DNA from: Stichopus chloronotus
Taxonomy: Eukaryota > Echinodermata > Holothuroidea > Aspidochirotida > Stichopodidae
Length of the DNA: 64,000 bases
Assembly (NCBI GenBank): GCA_021234535.1
Contig: CM037838.1
Location: 7,255,506-7,319,505 of the forward strand
Direction: 5' to 3'
In this document: one piece after another, positions 13,551 through 25,900 of the stretch
How positions within the stretch are numbered: the first letter of the stretch is position 1
Layout of the letters: each line of letters starts with the position of its first letter
The notes under the pieces: model-generated
Databases searched by the model: none
Seen by the model: the letters and a program-made list of their open reading frames with translations, nothing else
What the model was told of the DNA's origin: nothing
Position numbers and translations under genes: made by a program

Positions 13551-13912
13551 TTTGTGGTTAGTCCAGCATTACTGCCACATGTATTGGAAAGTCTAAGTAT
13601 CATCATCGACTCAGATATAGGGGGTATTCAATTTTTCATGTTAAACAGGTCAAGCAATTACATTCATAACATTATTTCTGTACCAATGCAGCAGACAAAG
13701 AGATATGATGTACTTAGGACTATTTTACTAACTCATCATAAATGTGGTATAGTGCACTGGCAGAACTCATAAAATCAATACAAATTACATTGTGATATCC
13801 TTAACATATGCTGATCAGTTCCCAGCTAAATTAATATTGTGCGCATATAGTAAATGTTATCATATAAAGTTAAAGGTGAGTTAAACATACTTGCAACATT
13901 CCTGACTGGCCA

Positions 13913-16900
13913 TCATCTCCTCATGGCATCCAAGTATGGTGGGTCAATTAATGCCTTCCTCTTTGCGCTTTCTTTTGAGATCTGTGAATGAAGACGGCCG
14001 AGCCTCTCCTGGTATGAAAAAGAAAAGGGTGGGCACTCGTTGTAGCTATCGATGCAAACAATGACCTTGTGGAAGAGAACACCTACAGTAATTCTGTTCA
14101 TTATGGCATGCTGCCGCTCCTTCCCTGTTCATCGCTTTATCAATGTTTGGACTAGGCCACTATGATGCGATTTTTATGCAAGGCTTCTCAAATGTGGGGC
14201 ACCGATGTTCACAGGAAAAAACAGAAAAGGAGGCTTTCATTTTGGTTCCTAAAATTATATTTTATACAAAAAATGAGAAAGTCTTACAATTCTGACTTAC
14301 CTGAGCATTCTGGACAATATTATTGATGACGCTTATTTTCATTTTAGATCGGGACAATTTTTTCACATAGCTGTCGAGTTCTATGGGGGAATCCTTTTCT
14401 TGTGCCAACCTCTTTAGCACTGCAATGTAGATGCATGCAAAACAAAAAAACAACACAAAGTACTGTAAGAACATGATCAGTCAAGGAAAATGAAACATTT
14501 AGAGCATGCATCCTCAACTGAGTTGGATCAAGCGTCACATAGTGAATGAAGTGCCACTGATCGATGTCCTGAGAAGGGGTCAAGGGGGTTCCACTGTCCC
14601 ATATCCTCATAGATTTTTGTTTCAGAATCAATGGTGATAACATGTAAAAGAAAGCAAAAGTTTTCTCCTCTTTTTCAAGCCAATTTTTTCATACAACAGG
14701 GCAAAGATCTTGGTAAACATAAGTAAACATCGTTAAATCAAAAATGACATCATGCTTTGAAGTTTTGTTAGATACATTCATGAAACCTCACAAAATCTGA
14801 AAATTATTTTCTCCAAGGTAGGAAGTAAACAACCAGGATGCAGTTTTTCACCATACTTGTGCAGAAAATTATCTCTATTTTCATCAATTCTACACTGCTT
14901 TATCAATAGAAAACCCTTTGAACGCAGAGTCCTAAATGGTAAGTTCAACTGTCAGTATTGTGCTCATTTCAGAAGTACAGTTGGAGGGTACATTGAAGCA
15001 TGAAAACAATTCTGATTTTTTATTTCTCTGGATATTCACCATTTTCAAAGATCTTGGTAGAGTGATGTACAGTACAGTGTTTTACTGTTTTCTCTTCTCC
15101 TTCAGATCCATTACATTGTAAGATCCATAGGCACATCAATCCCTGCGTTAAAGATAGGATGGCCATCACAGTGCTGTACCCGAACCCTGCACACTTCATT
15201 ATTAACCACTACAGTATGGTACAGTAGGTATCAGTGCATGGCCCCTGCTGTGTTTATGTGTTTTGTGACTGCACAGTACAGTACAGTACATTATCATGAC
15301 AAAAATAAAAGCTTTTCTTACCCTCATCTAATTCATCAATCTGCTGCCTTAGTTCAAACTGACTCTCCCTGAAAAAGAGAACAGAACAATTTAAAAAAAT
15401 CAAAACGGACTTTGTGATTCCTCACCAATATTTATGAAAAACAAAGGATCACCAATATACCAATTTTGAAGTTCAATTACCTAACCCTTGTGATGCCATG
15501 TCAACAAGGATTAAACTATGAATTTTGCTGACCTAATGTGACCTTTAATCATCATAAAAAAATGACAGAGATGATCAACCCATCAAGCGCTACCAATGTC
15601 AACAGTCTGAAGTTCCAGCACAATTAAGTTGCTGTGGTAACTTCCTTGAAAGGTTTTCAAACTTTCACCTCTGGTGACCTCAAATGACCTTTAACCTCCA
15701 TGAAAAACAATGGGGATCACCTTATCGCAGGGCAACCGATAGGTTTGAAGTTCCAGCAACTTTCTCTTCTAGAGGTATGGTGTTTACAAGGTTTTTAAAC
15801 TATGGCCTCAACTAATCTCATGTGACCTTGGAACACCCTAAAATATGAGAGAGATGATCTACTCATCAAACCAAAGTTTGAAGTTCTAGCAACTTTCAGC
15901 AGCTGAGATGGCATGTACTTAATAGGTTTACAGAGTCTCTGGTCTGGTCACCTCAAAGGACGTTTGAGCTACCTGGAAAAGATTAGGGTTTCATCTACTC
16001 ACAATGGACTGCCTACATACCAACTTTGAACTTCCAGCAAGTTGAAGTTCTAGCAACTTTCAGCAGCTGAGATGGCATGTACTTAATATAGGTTTAGCAG
16101 AGTCTCTGGTCTGGTCACCTCAAAGGACGTTTGAGCTACCTGGAAAAGATTAGGGTTTCATCTACTCACAATGGACTGCCTACATACCAACTTTGAACTT
16201 CCAGCAACTTTCCCTCATTCAGATACCATGTTTACAAAGTTCACAAGCTATGTCCTCAACTGACCTCACATGACCTTTGACCTCATCAAAACTTGACAGA
16301 GATCCACTAATTATCAAGTGCTCTACTTATAAAGTGCTCTACTTATCACATGCTAGGAATGGTTTAAGTTTGTAGTTCTAGCAACAATTAGTTGCTGAGT
16401 TATCCTTCGTAAGACAGTAGATTTTGAGACTTTCCCATCTGGTGACCTCAAATGACCTTTGACCTACCTGAAAAAGAATAGGGATCATCTACTCTCTATA
16501 GATGACCTTCACACCAACTCTGAAGTTCAAACAACTTCCATTTCTTGAGACATCATGTTTACAAGCCAAGGAGTCTCATATACATACGCAGAAACACGCA
16601 CATATACGCGCCATCACCATTAATACTCTGTGGATTCCTTGTCTACCTTCGATATGGAATAAAAAGCCAACAGACTGTGAAGTATGTACTGAACATCCTT
16701 GAAATATTAGATCCAAGTCAAGGACACTATTGGTTGTGATTCCCATGGTTGTGACTTAAAGTGTATGCAAAGGGTACCAGGGTGCTTGGTCCCCCAACTG
16801 ACAATGACAATGTCAAAACTACTGTAAAATATAAATTGTATATGTGACAAAGAACCCTTGAAATACTAATTTTCTATGCCGTACAGTGCATAAGAAAGAT

Positions 16901-19900
16901 GGTGTTACAATAATGTGCAAACCAACAGGTTGTACAGTATTATGACTCCGCAACAAACTTATGGATGTTATACTTTAAGGGACCAAGATATTGTACAGCA
17001 TCTGACCAACCTTGGACAGAACATACAGTATCTGAGTCTGTACAGTACTTTGGACCCAGCTCAATCACTAGGTGGCATCTCTGATACAAGGTTTAGTGGA
17101 CAAATATTGGGATGCATTGTTTTTCCCCCAGACTAGTGGGTCCGTAGTTCAGAATAGGTTAGGGAGTTTTTTCACTATCACATGATCACAATGCCTCCAC
17201 CACAGATTGAAGGCTCAGTGCCAGTGGACTTGCTTCTGAGACAATTTTTTTCTAAGATGTTCTCTGTCTTCCATGGTGACTGCGCCTTCATCTCAATTCA
17301 GCGTACAATTAAAATATGTGGTAGAACTGTAGAGTAGCACAGCAATTCGAGACCTCACTGTGCATCTGATGGCACAGTAACAGCCAGATTTGAGGCTCAG
17401 TACACTTAAAGTATTGTACAGTAGACAAATTTTCTGGGAAAACAGACTAAATCCATGTACTGTCTTTCTCAATTTATTTTTTTCCAAGATGTTCTCTTTC
17501 TTCCAATGTAGCAACACCTCCATTTTGGATCAGAGGCTAAGTGGACTTACTGCACATGTAGACAAATTTTCAGGTGAAACAGACTAAATCCATGTACTGT
17601 ATTTCTCAATTTATTTTTTTCCAAGATGTTCTCTTTCTTCCAATGTAGCAACACCTTCCATTTTGGATCAGAGGCTCAGTGGACTTACTGTACATGTAGA
17701 CAAATTTTCAGGTGAAACAGACTAAATCCATGTACAGTAGGCTACTTTATTTCCCGAAATAACCTCTCTAGCATACAGACCACCACTGTGTCTGTACCTC
17801 CTCATTTTCAAATAGATGTTATCTGGCTGTGGCAGGGTATTCCATAGTAACTGTACTCCAAAAATCTCTCTAGGTACAAGTGAAAAACTTATACAGTCTA
17901 CTGTGCAGGATTTGTGGCTTGCCACCTGCAAAATTAATTTTCACAGGTGGCAGAATGCGAAAAAGTTAATCCCAAGGCAACTGGTCTTAACGTTTTCTTG
18001 ACATACAGGAAACAAAAGAAAACTATGTAAAACATGTACTGTACCAGTTGCCTGGGCCTACTGTATGTCAAAAAGGGAGGTAAATCAGTGGTGAATGTAC
18101 TAATGGGAGCAATGCAATTATGCAATATGTTTATCTATCTGGATTGTCTGTATGAAAATGACTTTGATTGTGTATATTGCCAATTTGTGGGCTCACTGAG
18201 CCTCCAGAGAAGCAGTCACACTCACAGTCAGGTTGAAGTTGGATCACCTTTTAATTAAAAACTGTGCTAACATACATTAAATCTCAATGCATCCTGGAGG
18301 CACAGTTGCTGTCACACATAACTGTACACGATGACTGCAACTGCATATTGTAACAGAAATTCAATGTAGCAAATAACAGTGTGATGTTTCCTCTTCCATA
18401 GCTAATGTTGATTCTTTCTGTGCATAATTGTGGTTTCATGTTTTGCCATGATTTTTTTAATAACGGGTTACCGCTTTTCTCCAAGGACTTTTCCAAAAAC
18501 AAGACTCAGATATTGCTTCAGCTTTATGCACATTTGTTTGACTTTTCTGTTATAGGTGCTTCTGCTACAGCGGAAGCTAGTCAGACGGCCTTCTTTGGAG
18601 AAGGCAAAAACTTATTTTTAGAGCCACTTGTTGGATGGGTTGGACGTGAACGATGGTGATTGGTCAATACTAGGTAGTAGCCAAAACTCCTTGCATGTAT
18701 CTCTTTGTATTTTCTTGAGTTGAGATGGTGGCTGGGTGTGGCCTAGAAACTGAAAAAGTGGAATTTCAGCCTGTGATTGACAGGAAGGGGAAAATGAAGT
18801 TGTACAAAAACAAAATGTGGGAGAAAATGTTGAGGAGAGTTCATGATAGAGAGGGACAGTTACCCATGTAGAGTAAAAACAGCCGTACAATATTGGGCGT
18901 TGTTATCTGTTGATTTAACGTTAGTTGGGTTTTTCTTAGAATTGGAGAATTTGTGTACGGATTGTGTGGAGAAAAGTTGCGAGGTAAAGTCAATTTTTTT
19001 TCGTATTTCATAAAGTCAAATGTAGTGAATCTATGTAGTTGAGAAGTAGAAATTCTACCATCTGCTTTGCCTAAGAAACTGGTGTAACTGAAAAGGCAAA
19101 GATTGTTGTATAACTTTGATAACATTATTCATTGTAGCTAAAGCAATTTAAGGAAGACTAACGACGACAATGAATGACATCTAACTAATTGTAAAATAAT
19201 GATGTTTTTATTAAGTAAGTCTTGAATGCAAGGTGCAGTAATTTCTAAGAAGTATGTCTTGCAATGCATAAAACACTCTGAGTACAGACTTTCATTATTG
19301 AGTAGGCCCAGAAACGACTGCCAGCTGTAGCCCCGAACCTCTGAAGCTGAAAAAGAAATCTAAAAGATCACAGTACAGCCAGTAAAGGAAGAAGGGCCCC
19401 AATAATCCATGCCTTAGAACAGAACAGATATCGCTTGTTGTGAGTACACTGCCAAGACACAGAAACAGATCTCGCACCTTAGTGTGTGAGTACAGTTTGT
19501 CGCAGGGGTTGCGACTCTCAGAGAGCTGGCAAGTTGCAACAAGACAGCTCACTCGCAGGGATAGTGACCTTCACAGAACTCGCACATCAAGGATAATAGT
19601 AAGGTTGTATTGACGGTATAGCTTGCACAAGGCAGTGCAGTCATTATTATTACCATTCCTTTTCCATATTCTGTATTTTCTTTAGTTTTATTTTCCCTGT
19701 TGCTCACAATGCAGTCGTTTTAACTACTGTATATTTGAACTGGAGAGAGATTTTTTTAACAAAGTTTCTGTAGACCTGCAAAACAACTCTTTGACTGCTT
19801 ATTGAGACTGCATTCCTCTGGTCAGTTGAGAAGTTGGTCGACGTTAGTACAATATCTACGGAAGAAGAGGCTCTGATGGACTACAGTAAGTTATAAAAGT

Positions 19901-20261
19901 TTGTTTGGATTGTACTTCCACTAGTGCATGTGTGCCTCCAACACGACACTTGGAGGCTCAGTGACTTGATAAATATAGCATGTCTTTGGGGGTAGGATAG
20001 CCTATGGGGCCTAAACGTCCTCCAGATTCCAAACTAACTTACTGGCACTGCAACGTTATGTAACACTAATGATTTCTATGGGTTCCTATGCTGTAAGTGT
20101 AAGTGACGTTACTGTATTGTAGTGCTTTAACTTGGCTAGCCCTGGCAGTGTACTGTAGTGAAGGTCGTGAAACGGACTAACCACAGTTACCTTACAAGTC
20201 GAACACGTTCGTCAACTTCCTCCACGACAGGCTTCAACACTTCCACCATACCGGCAGCCAT
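13913..20261 (-). CDS. SNAPIN: SNARE-associated protein Snapin (BLOC-1/BORC subunit), 4 exons
   Basis: Snapin is a small coiled-coil protein of BLOC-1 and BORC that works in lysosome-related organelle biogenesis, lysosome positioning and synaptic vesicle priming. Coding exons are 20261-20191 (71 nt), 15368-15322 (47 nt), 14419-14301 (119 nt) and 14008-13913 (96 nt); borders are GT-AG and phases fit, giving 110 residues. Landmarks shared with vertebrate Snapin, in order, are LKPVVEEVDERV (exon 1), RESQFELRQQIDEL (exons 1-2), SYVKKLSRSKMKISVINNIVQNAQ-type helix (exon 3) and ERLGRLHSQISKESAKRKA (exon 4). Vertebrate Snapin has about 136 residues; this copy lacks most of the glycine/alanine-rich N-terminus and starts MAAGMVEVLKP. 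Intron 1 is 4.8 kb and filled with repeats. The start lies 2.7 kb from the GTF2B start, head to head. Confidence 0.93.
15480..16520. repeat. Degenerate tandem repeat carrying TGACCTTTGACCT motifs
   Basis: Units share GACCTCAAATGACCTTT-ACCT, GAAAA-ATAGGGATCA--TACTC, CATACCAA-TTTGAAGTTC-AGCAACTTTC and TTTACAAGGTTT. Unit length is roughly 150-230 bp. Two adjacent segments, about 15878-16040 and 16042-16208, are nearly identical, which indicates a recent tandem duplication within an older array. It lies in SNAPIN intron 1. Confidence 0.85.
17421..17740. repeat. Tandem duplication, ~138-bp unit
   Basis: AACAGACTAAATCCATGTAC occurs at 17441, 17578 and 17716. The two complete intervening units, from there through CCAAGATGTTCTCTTTCTTCC and GGATCAGAGGCT, differ at only a few positions. 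A more diverged partial unit lies upstream at about 17236-17290. The array is within SNAPIN intron 1. Confidence 0.88.
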
Positions 20262-21104
20262 AATGTCCCTACTGTTAGTGCTCATTGTTCTTTTTGGTCA
20301 CAAACACTGTAAATTGCAAAAACTCCTTCGAGATGATTGTTATCTTCACAATATGAATTTGCTACTGCTACACTTTGTTATGACTCTCTCATATGTGACC
20401 AGAATTTGATTGATAATGTGTTAGAATTAAAGCTAAGTAAGTTAAAGGTTGTTGATAGTATGTATGTGATATGTTGCGAAATCGTCTCCATATAGTGTAC
20501 CGACGTGCAACTGAACACCGTAGGCTTAAGTTAAAAGGGAAAGGCAAGCGACCGTGGATGTCTGTAACAGCAGTGATGTTGAAAGAAAATAGTGCACATC
20601 ACTGAAGCAGCAATAATCAAGAGAGAAGAAATTTAACTTCAGAAAAGTGTTTTAAAAAAGTTCGGTAACCACTAACTGTATAATTCATTAGTAACTTTGA
20701 GGATGCTTTGTTCAGTCTTTGCTATAATCAAGGGGGTACATTGTCGAACCTCCTTGCTATAATACTAGCCTAAGTTACGTTAGGCTACTACCAATCGTAT
20801 TGCATTAATTCAGATCACTAACATAGAGTATACTGTAACAGTAAGAGTGAACACTAACACAGCGGCTAAGGGACTTCTCCATGTTGTCCTGGTACTTGGT
20901 AGTCTCTTATTCTGTAGTATTGTATTTGTAAATAGCCCTTGTTACAGAGCATACCAAGTAGATAATTATTATCCTATTTTGGCGCAACTTTAGAATCCGT
21001 ACCATATGAACGTGCTCGCTAGCTTCGATTCGATTGTTCGATTCGGTCCACTGCCATCCTTGACTAGTGAATGATGAATGGATTGCGTCGGTAAACAGGG
21101 CTTG

Positions 21105-21222
21105 GGGATCGGGTCAGGGGATCGGGTTAGGCGTCATGATTCAGGGTTAGGGGACCGGGTTAGGGGATAGGGTTAGGGGATAGGGTTAGGGGATATGGTT
21201 AGGGGATAGGGTTAGGGGATTG
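21105..21222 (+). repeat. Telomere-like GGGTTAGGGGATA tandem array
   Basis: The motif GGGTTAGGGGATA (13-14 nt, containing the animal telomere hexamer TTAGGG) is repeated about six to eight times with variants GGGATCGGG, GGACCGGG and GGATATGG. This may be an interstitial telomeric tract or a coincidental G-rich minisatellite. Confidence 0.75.
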
Positions 21223-21326
21223 ATACTTATTTATAGTATATGAATATATATATACTGTTATATGACTACGTTGGATTACGCGTTTGTGAATTGTATGCAT
21301 TTTCGAACACTCAACCACCACAACCG

Positions 21327-21403
21327 CTCTCGCAGCGTAGTGGGTTAAGCGTAAGACTTATGATGCATCAGTTATGATATTCTAGGTTCGAATCCTCCTC
21401 TAA
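21327..21403 (+). repeat. tRNA-like sequence with A and B boxes (SINE head or tRNA pseudogene)
   Basis: A box-A-like stretch TAGTGGGTTAAGC (21338-21350) is followed at tRNA spacing by a perfect B box GGTTCGAATCC (21385-21395). The T stem pairs at only three of five positions, and the acceptor and anticodon stems are poor. It is therefore more likely the head of a tRNA-derived SINE or a decayed tRNA than a working tRNA gene. Confidence 0.55.
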
Positions 21404-22928
21404 ACTATACTTCTCTTTCAGCAATAATCTATCACTTCTTCCACAGGTGTCAATACATGTTGATCATTGCACAAAAAATTGGTGATTTCGGTTGTCTAAA
21501 AAAGATAAAAAAAAAAACTAGCGTAAGTAAAAAAAAGGTAAATAACACAAAGACGTTATGCAAACTCTTTTAGTTATCTGATACCTTGTCCGATTGGTAC
21601 GGATTCTAAATTAGTACCCCTATTTTTAATGTAAATAAAAGATGAAACCATCAAACTATAGCCACTTTAAAGGGAAACTTTGCCTCACAAAGTTGCCTGT
21701 TGATTTGACAACCAGACCAACGTGCATTCCATGTCAGGCCCACGCCGAAGTTTTTTCCCGGAAAACAACAGCAAACATAAGGAAAATACCAGCTCCATGC
21801 CAAAGATCTTCAGTTTTGAGTGTACGAAATGCAGACTGGCAACCAGAGGGTGTGGATTTGGTTGTCAGGCGTGATTTTTACTCGTCTTGAATGATAAGAG
21901 AACCGTTAAGTTTCAGCCCTGGACTGTCCTGTAACTATTCATTATTACCCCATTAATGGGACTGACACTGTAGGTAAACTGTTCTGCAAAGGCATGGTTC
22001 TGTTGTCACAATAAATCTGATTGATATGCTCTGTGAGTGTTAAGATACTGTACTTTGGATGGATGGACATAGGCTGCTAGCATACACCAGAGCTTTGTTC
22101 AAAGAGGAAACCAACTCCCTTGCTCTTTGTACTTTCATCACCTGTTTGCACAGTGGAGACATTAATTGCTTATGATGATTGTTCAAAAGAATTTGGTTGA
22201 AATCTTCACCTTTTGAAGTAAATTTTATGTATCTCTTTCATCAAGCATTCTTACTGTTAGTCATTATTAGCTAACTTATAACCTGAAAACCTGCATGTCC
22301 TGCCCATCAAAAATTACTCCAATCAAATTTGTCCTTTATGTTTATGAGAAGTAGTGTTAAAACCAGCTAAACATGCACATTCAAATGTACTGTAGTTGTA
22401 CAGCTAGCTGAATAGTGTGCTGGTCTTTGAATACATGCAAAAATGTTAAAGTGGGTGGTAAATTGTAGTGAACATTTATTCATTGCATGAGACCTTTTTT
22501 TTTTCATAAATTCATTGTTCATAGAAAAATTTGGATAGACAAATAAAGTTTCTTCTTTGTAGGCTGACCTTCAAAAAACATTTTCCTCAAAAAACTTGAA
22601 GGATTGAAACTTTGATTTGCTGTACTGCGCAGGTCTCCTACATTGACCCAAACCACCTACAGTAGATAAGCATTGCGAACTTAGTTACTTTGTAATCAAA
22701 CCTGTTAACTGTCATTCACACGTTTCCTTAAGTTGTTTCTCATTAGCAGTATAGCATTCACGTCACTGAAATACAGTAGCAGTCACACATCTTTGACTAA
22801 AGCCTAGCAGTTTCTACAGTGCTGTCCATTTTTCAGTCACGCTGAGTTCATTCGTCTCTAAAGACTAACATTGGTTTTCATCATGTAGACACGGCATGAA
22901 TAGCATATTGTGCTTTTTTGTTTTACAG

Positions 22929-22961
22929 CTTTACGATTGTGAGATCAACCTCTTTGCAGTG
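22929..22961 (+). promoter_or_regulatory. GTF2B 5' UTR, internal part
   Basis: A clear acceptor (TTTTTTGTTTTACAG, ending 22928) precedes the GTF2B start codon by 33 nt. At least one upstream non-coding exon is implied between SNAPIN and here, but it could not be located with confidence. Confidence 0.5.
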
Positions 22962-25900
22962 ATGTCATCGCTTGGAGCTGGAACCAGTAAGGCGAGGAAC
23001 AAGTAAGTTCCTCCTGTGAAGAAAATTCCTGGCTGCTTAATGGCCAAGAGGGTAGTTGGTGGGGAAGGGGAGTGGGGATGTTCCTCAAACCTGTTTGTGA
23101 AAAATGAACTGAAGGATAATAATTCCGCCTTTAAGTGTTTTGGTTGTGTCGTAGGTTTGAAATCTAAGTTTCTACATTAAATCAGCTCAAGTTAGGTCAT
23201 TACTAGTTTTAAACCAAAGAAGTTATAAATATAGTATTTTAGTATTGGTTTTGTCATTTCCAAACAGTGCATATTGTAGTCAAACTATTAGTGATCTTGA
23301 ATGTTATTTTATTGATCCCAACTTTACGTAGACTGTTGTGATATTTGCAACAATTGTATGTTCATCAGTATAGGCTACTGTCTAACATGATTTGGTTCAA
23401 GGAACGACCATAACCCTGCAGGTAAACATTAATGATCTTTATCCAAACAATGTTCAAAGCTATGGAGAGACACAAACACATGCTCATGAATATTAGGTGT
23501 GGGATGTCTTCATGAGGAAAGTTAAAAAAAAAAATTCTGTCTACTAGAGCACTTTCTGACTGAGTTTTGTCATTTGTAAATAATTGTTTACTACAAATCT
23601 TTTAAAAAGATGTGCTTGTAGCTGATTTAAAAAAGAAAGTAGACCTAAGCTACAACTAATGTACCTATTCTCCTGTGGTGTGACTTGAGGCTATTTTTTT
23701 TTCTCTTGGAAAGCACAGCAGGTGTCTTGTTTATTTTTCTGTTTATCAGAAAGCTTTTCAAGGATTTCCTTGTTGTCAGTTGGAAAGCTGCATCCCAAAA
23801 TGTAAATTCATTGGTATCACTGTCAGTATGAGGTCAGTGGCTTTGGAAGAAAGGCACTACTGTACCCACGTAATTTTGAAACGTCGTGACTCCCACAGTA
23901 CATATTTCCAAGCAGATCCTGCATAAGGATTGTCTTATGATGCGATATTGGAACGTAAGAAAGAAAATCACTTTCTGCATTTTCTGTATGTCAAAAATTT
24001 ACAAATAAGTCCAAAACTGCAGATACAAGAAGGAATTGCATCTTGTAAAATTTAGTGCCATATCACAGAACAGGTCCTGATGTGATGGGTCATTTCTGTA
24101 AATCTCCATATACTGTTGGATCATTGCACTGGAGGAGACTGTTTTCACTGCACTTGAGTTCACTGTTTATCCTGTAGTGTATTTTACCTGAGTTCACTGC
24201 TTACAGTATTACTGCACTTGATTGTAACAAGGAACTAATGTGCACCTCTTTTAGAGCAGTGATCAGGAAAAACTGTACTATTAAACTATGTGAAAACTGG
24301 ATCACTGATTAAGGTTATGCAAATTTTGTATGCGTGCCAGGGTATACACTTGGTTGTTTTTGATGTACCTTCCTCAAAATGTGTTTTTCATATCATCAGG
24401 CCTGTTTACCTGCAGAAGGTCAGTTGCCCTCAGCATCCTAACGCTAACCTTATTGAGGATTGCCATGCGGGGGATATGATCTGTCCAGAATGTGGACTGG
24501 TTGTTGCAGACAGGTATGGACAGTCCTGTAACAGCTATATGATAATCTTAACTGCTCATTTGACTAGCACTGTTAGACTGTGCTTTCATTCTGCTGAAGT
24601 TACCAGTATCAGCAGTGTGCAGCATGATGTTTCTACCAGCTTTCTGTATATGTAATTTTTAGTGATGCATTGTGGGAATCATTCCTTTATTTATTTGGTG
24701 TTAGATGCTAAATAGTAGTAGGTATTAACATTTGCTTTGTGAAATAAACTGGACCACAGAAGTTGGACCAAAACATGCTTAGTGGTGGGATAACTTGACA
24801 TTTTGGTTTCGATGGCAGTCATAACCTTTGTAATCATGCACATGTGTGTGTGTGCATGTATGTATGTGTGTGTATGTATGTATCTTTGTGATGCCTACCA
24901 TGTAAACACGTTATCTATAAAAGAGAAGCGTGGACAGATCTCATATTTGTTAGGTAAGTTTACCTTATTGCATACAAGAAGCTGATTGGTTTTGGTGGAG
25001 GTCAAAGTTCATTTGGTTTCAATAGGGGTCAAGTTGTGAAAAGCTTATAAGCATGATATCTCAAGTAGAGATGGTTGGACAGATCTCATATTTGTTTGGT
25101 AGGTGTACCTTATTGAGAACAAGAAGCCTATTTGTTTGGTTGAGGTCAAAGGTCATTTGGGGTCAACATATCTTCACCTTATGCCAGTTGCAAAGTGCTC
25201 ATAACTGAATAATCGAAACCACAGTGCCTTTTGGCTTTCTGGTTTTTTTTTTTTAGAGTAAGACAGGCATTAAACAAAATTTAAATTTCTGCTGTTTTGC
25301 CATTATTTGACTATTAAAGTTCTCATTTCTCCCAGCCAACACTGATCCACTGAGGGAAATAAGGTATTTAAAATGCACCAGCATGACATATAAAGGAAGT
25401 ATGTACCTTGAATTATTGTTAAATCCTCAGTCTCATCATCAAACATTTGCAAGAGCTTATCTCCTTGAAGCATTGCGCATATGAGTGATGGAAGATGAAT
25501 CATTTGAACTTTTGAAAGTTTCGGTGAACAATTATTCTTGAGCAACATATAACTGAATTTTTATCTGCTGAGAAACTTATTCCTGAAAAGAAGGTACCAT
25601 CCTTCCCAATTTTGAATGATCTGTCATTCTGTATCCATAAAATATTGGTTTTAAAAATGTGATTTTTCTCTCTGTGAAACAAACACCCTGTTTGCCTTTA
25701 AGTAGAAACAGAGTGAAGCAGAAGTTGTGCTTTGAACATTCAGTCCCTTTAAATCCTTGGTAATATTTTCTCTCTTAGAGTAATCGACGTTGGTTCAGAG
25801 TGGCGTACCTTCAGCAACGAGAAGTCCGTGGCTGATCCGTCACGTGTGGGGGCAGCAGAGAACAGTCTGCTCGGCGGCAGCGACCTGACGACCTTGATCG

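Larger units (their letters stand above)
9248..13912. other. CDK9 promoter side and SNAPIN 3' flank; no protein gene seen
   Basis: 9248-9560 is the 5' flank of CDK9 and contains clustered short palindromes (ATTCGTAATTACGAAT near 9531). 9640-9900 is T-rich low-complexity DNA. 11490-11730 and 13100-13550 are degenerate tandem repeats. The SNAPIN 3' UTR must begin at 13912 and run left; a minus-strand AATAAA at about 10912 is one possible polyadenylation signal but is far away. Open frames near 10306-10611 and 12364-12663 have no recognisable content. Confidence 0.5.
20991..21608. mobile_element. Inverted-repeat element enclosing telomere-like and tRNA-like sequence
   Basis: TAGAATCCGTACCA (20991-21004) and its exact reverse complement TGGTACGGATTCTA (21595-21608) bound a 618-bp segment. 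If the first and last TA are read as the target duplication, the arrangement fits Tc1/mariner-type insertion with GAATCCGTACCA ends; this is inference. Inside lie a GGGTTAGGGGATA array (about 21105-21222) and a tRNA-like sequence (21327-21403). There is no coding capacity. It sits between the divergent starts of SNAPIN and GTF2B. Confidence 0.65.

Noticed and set aside
21327..21403. Functional tRNA gene
   Set aside because: The A and B boxes are recognisable but the acceptor, anticodon and T stems do not pair adequately.
24290..24655. Longer open frame around GTF2B exon 2 with its own ATG
   Set aside because: Only 24400-24513 matches TFIIB and both sides have good splice sites; the rest is intron read-through.
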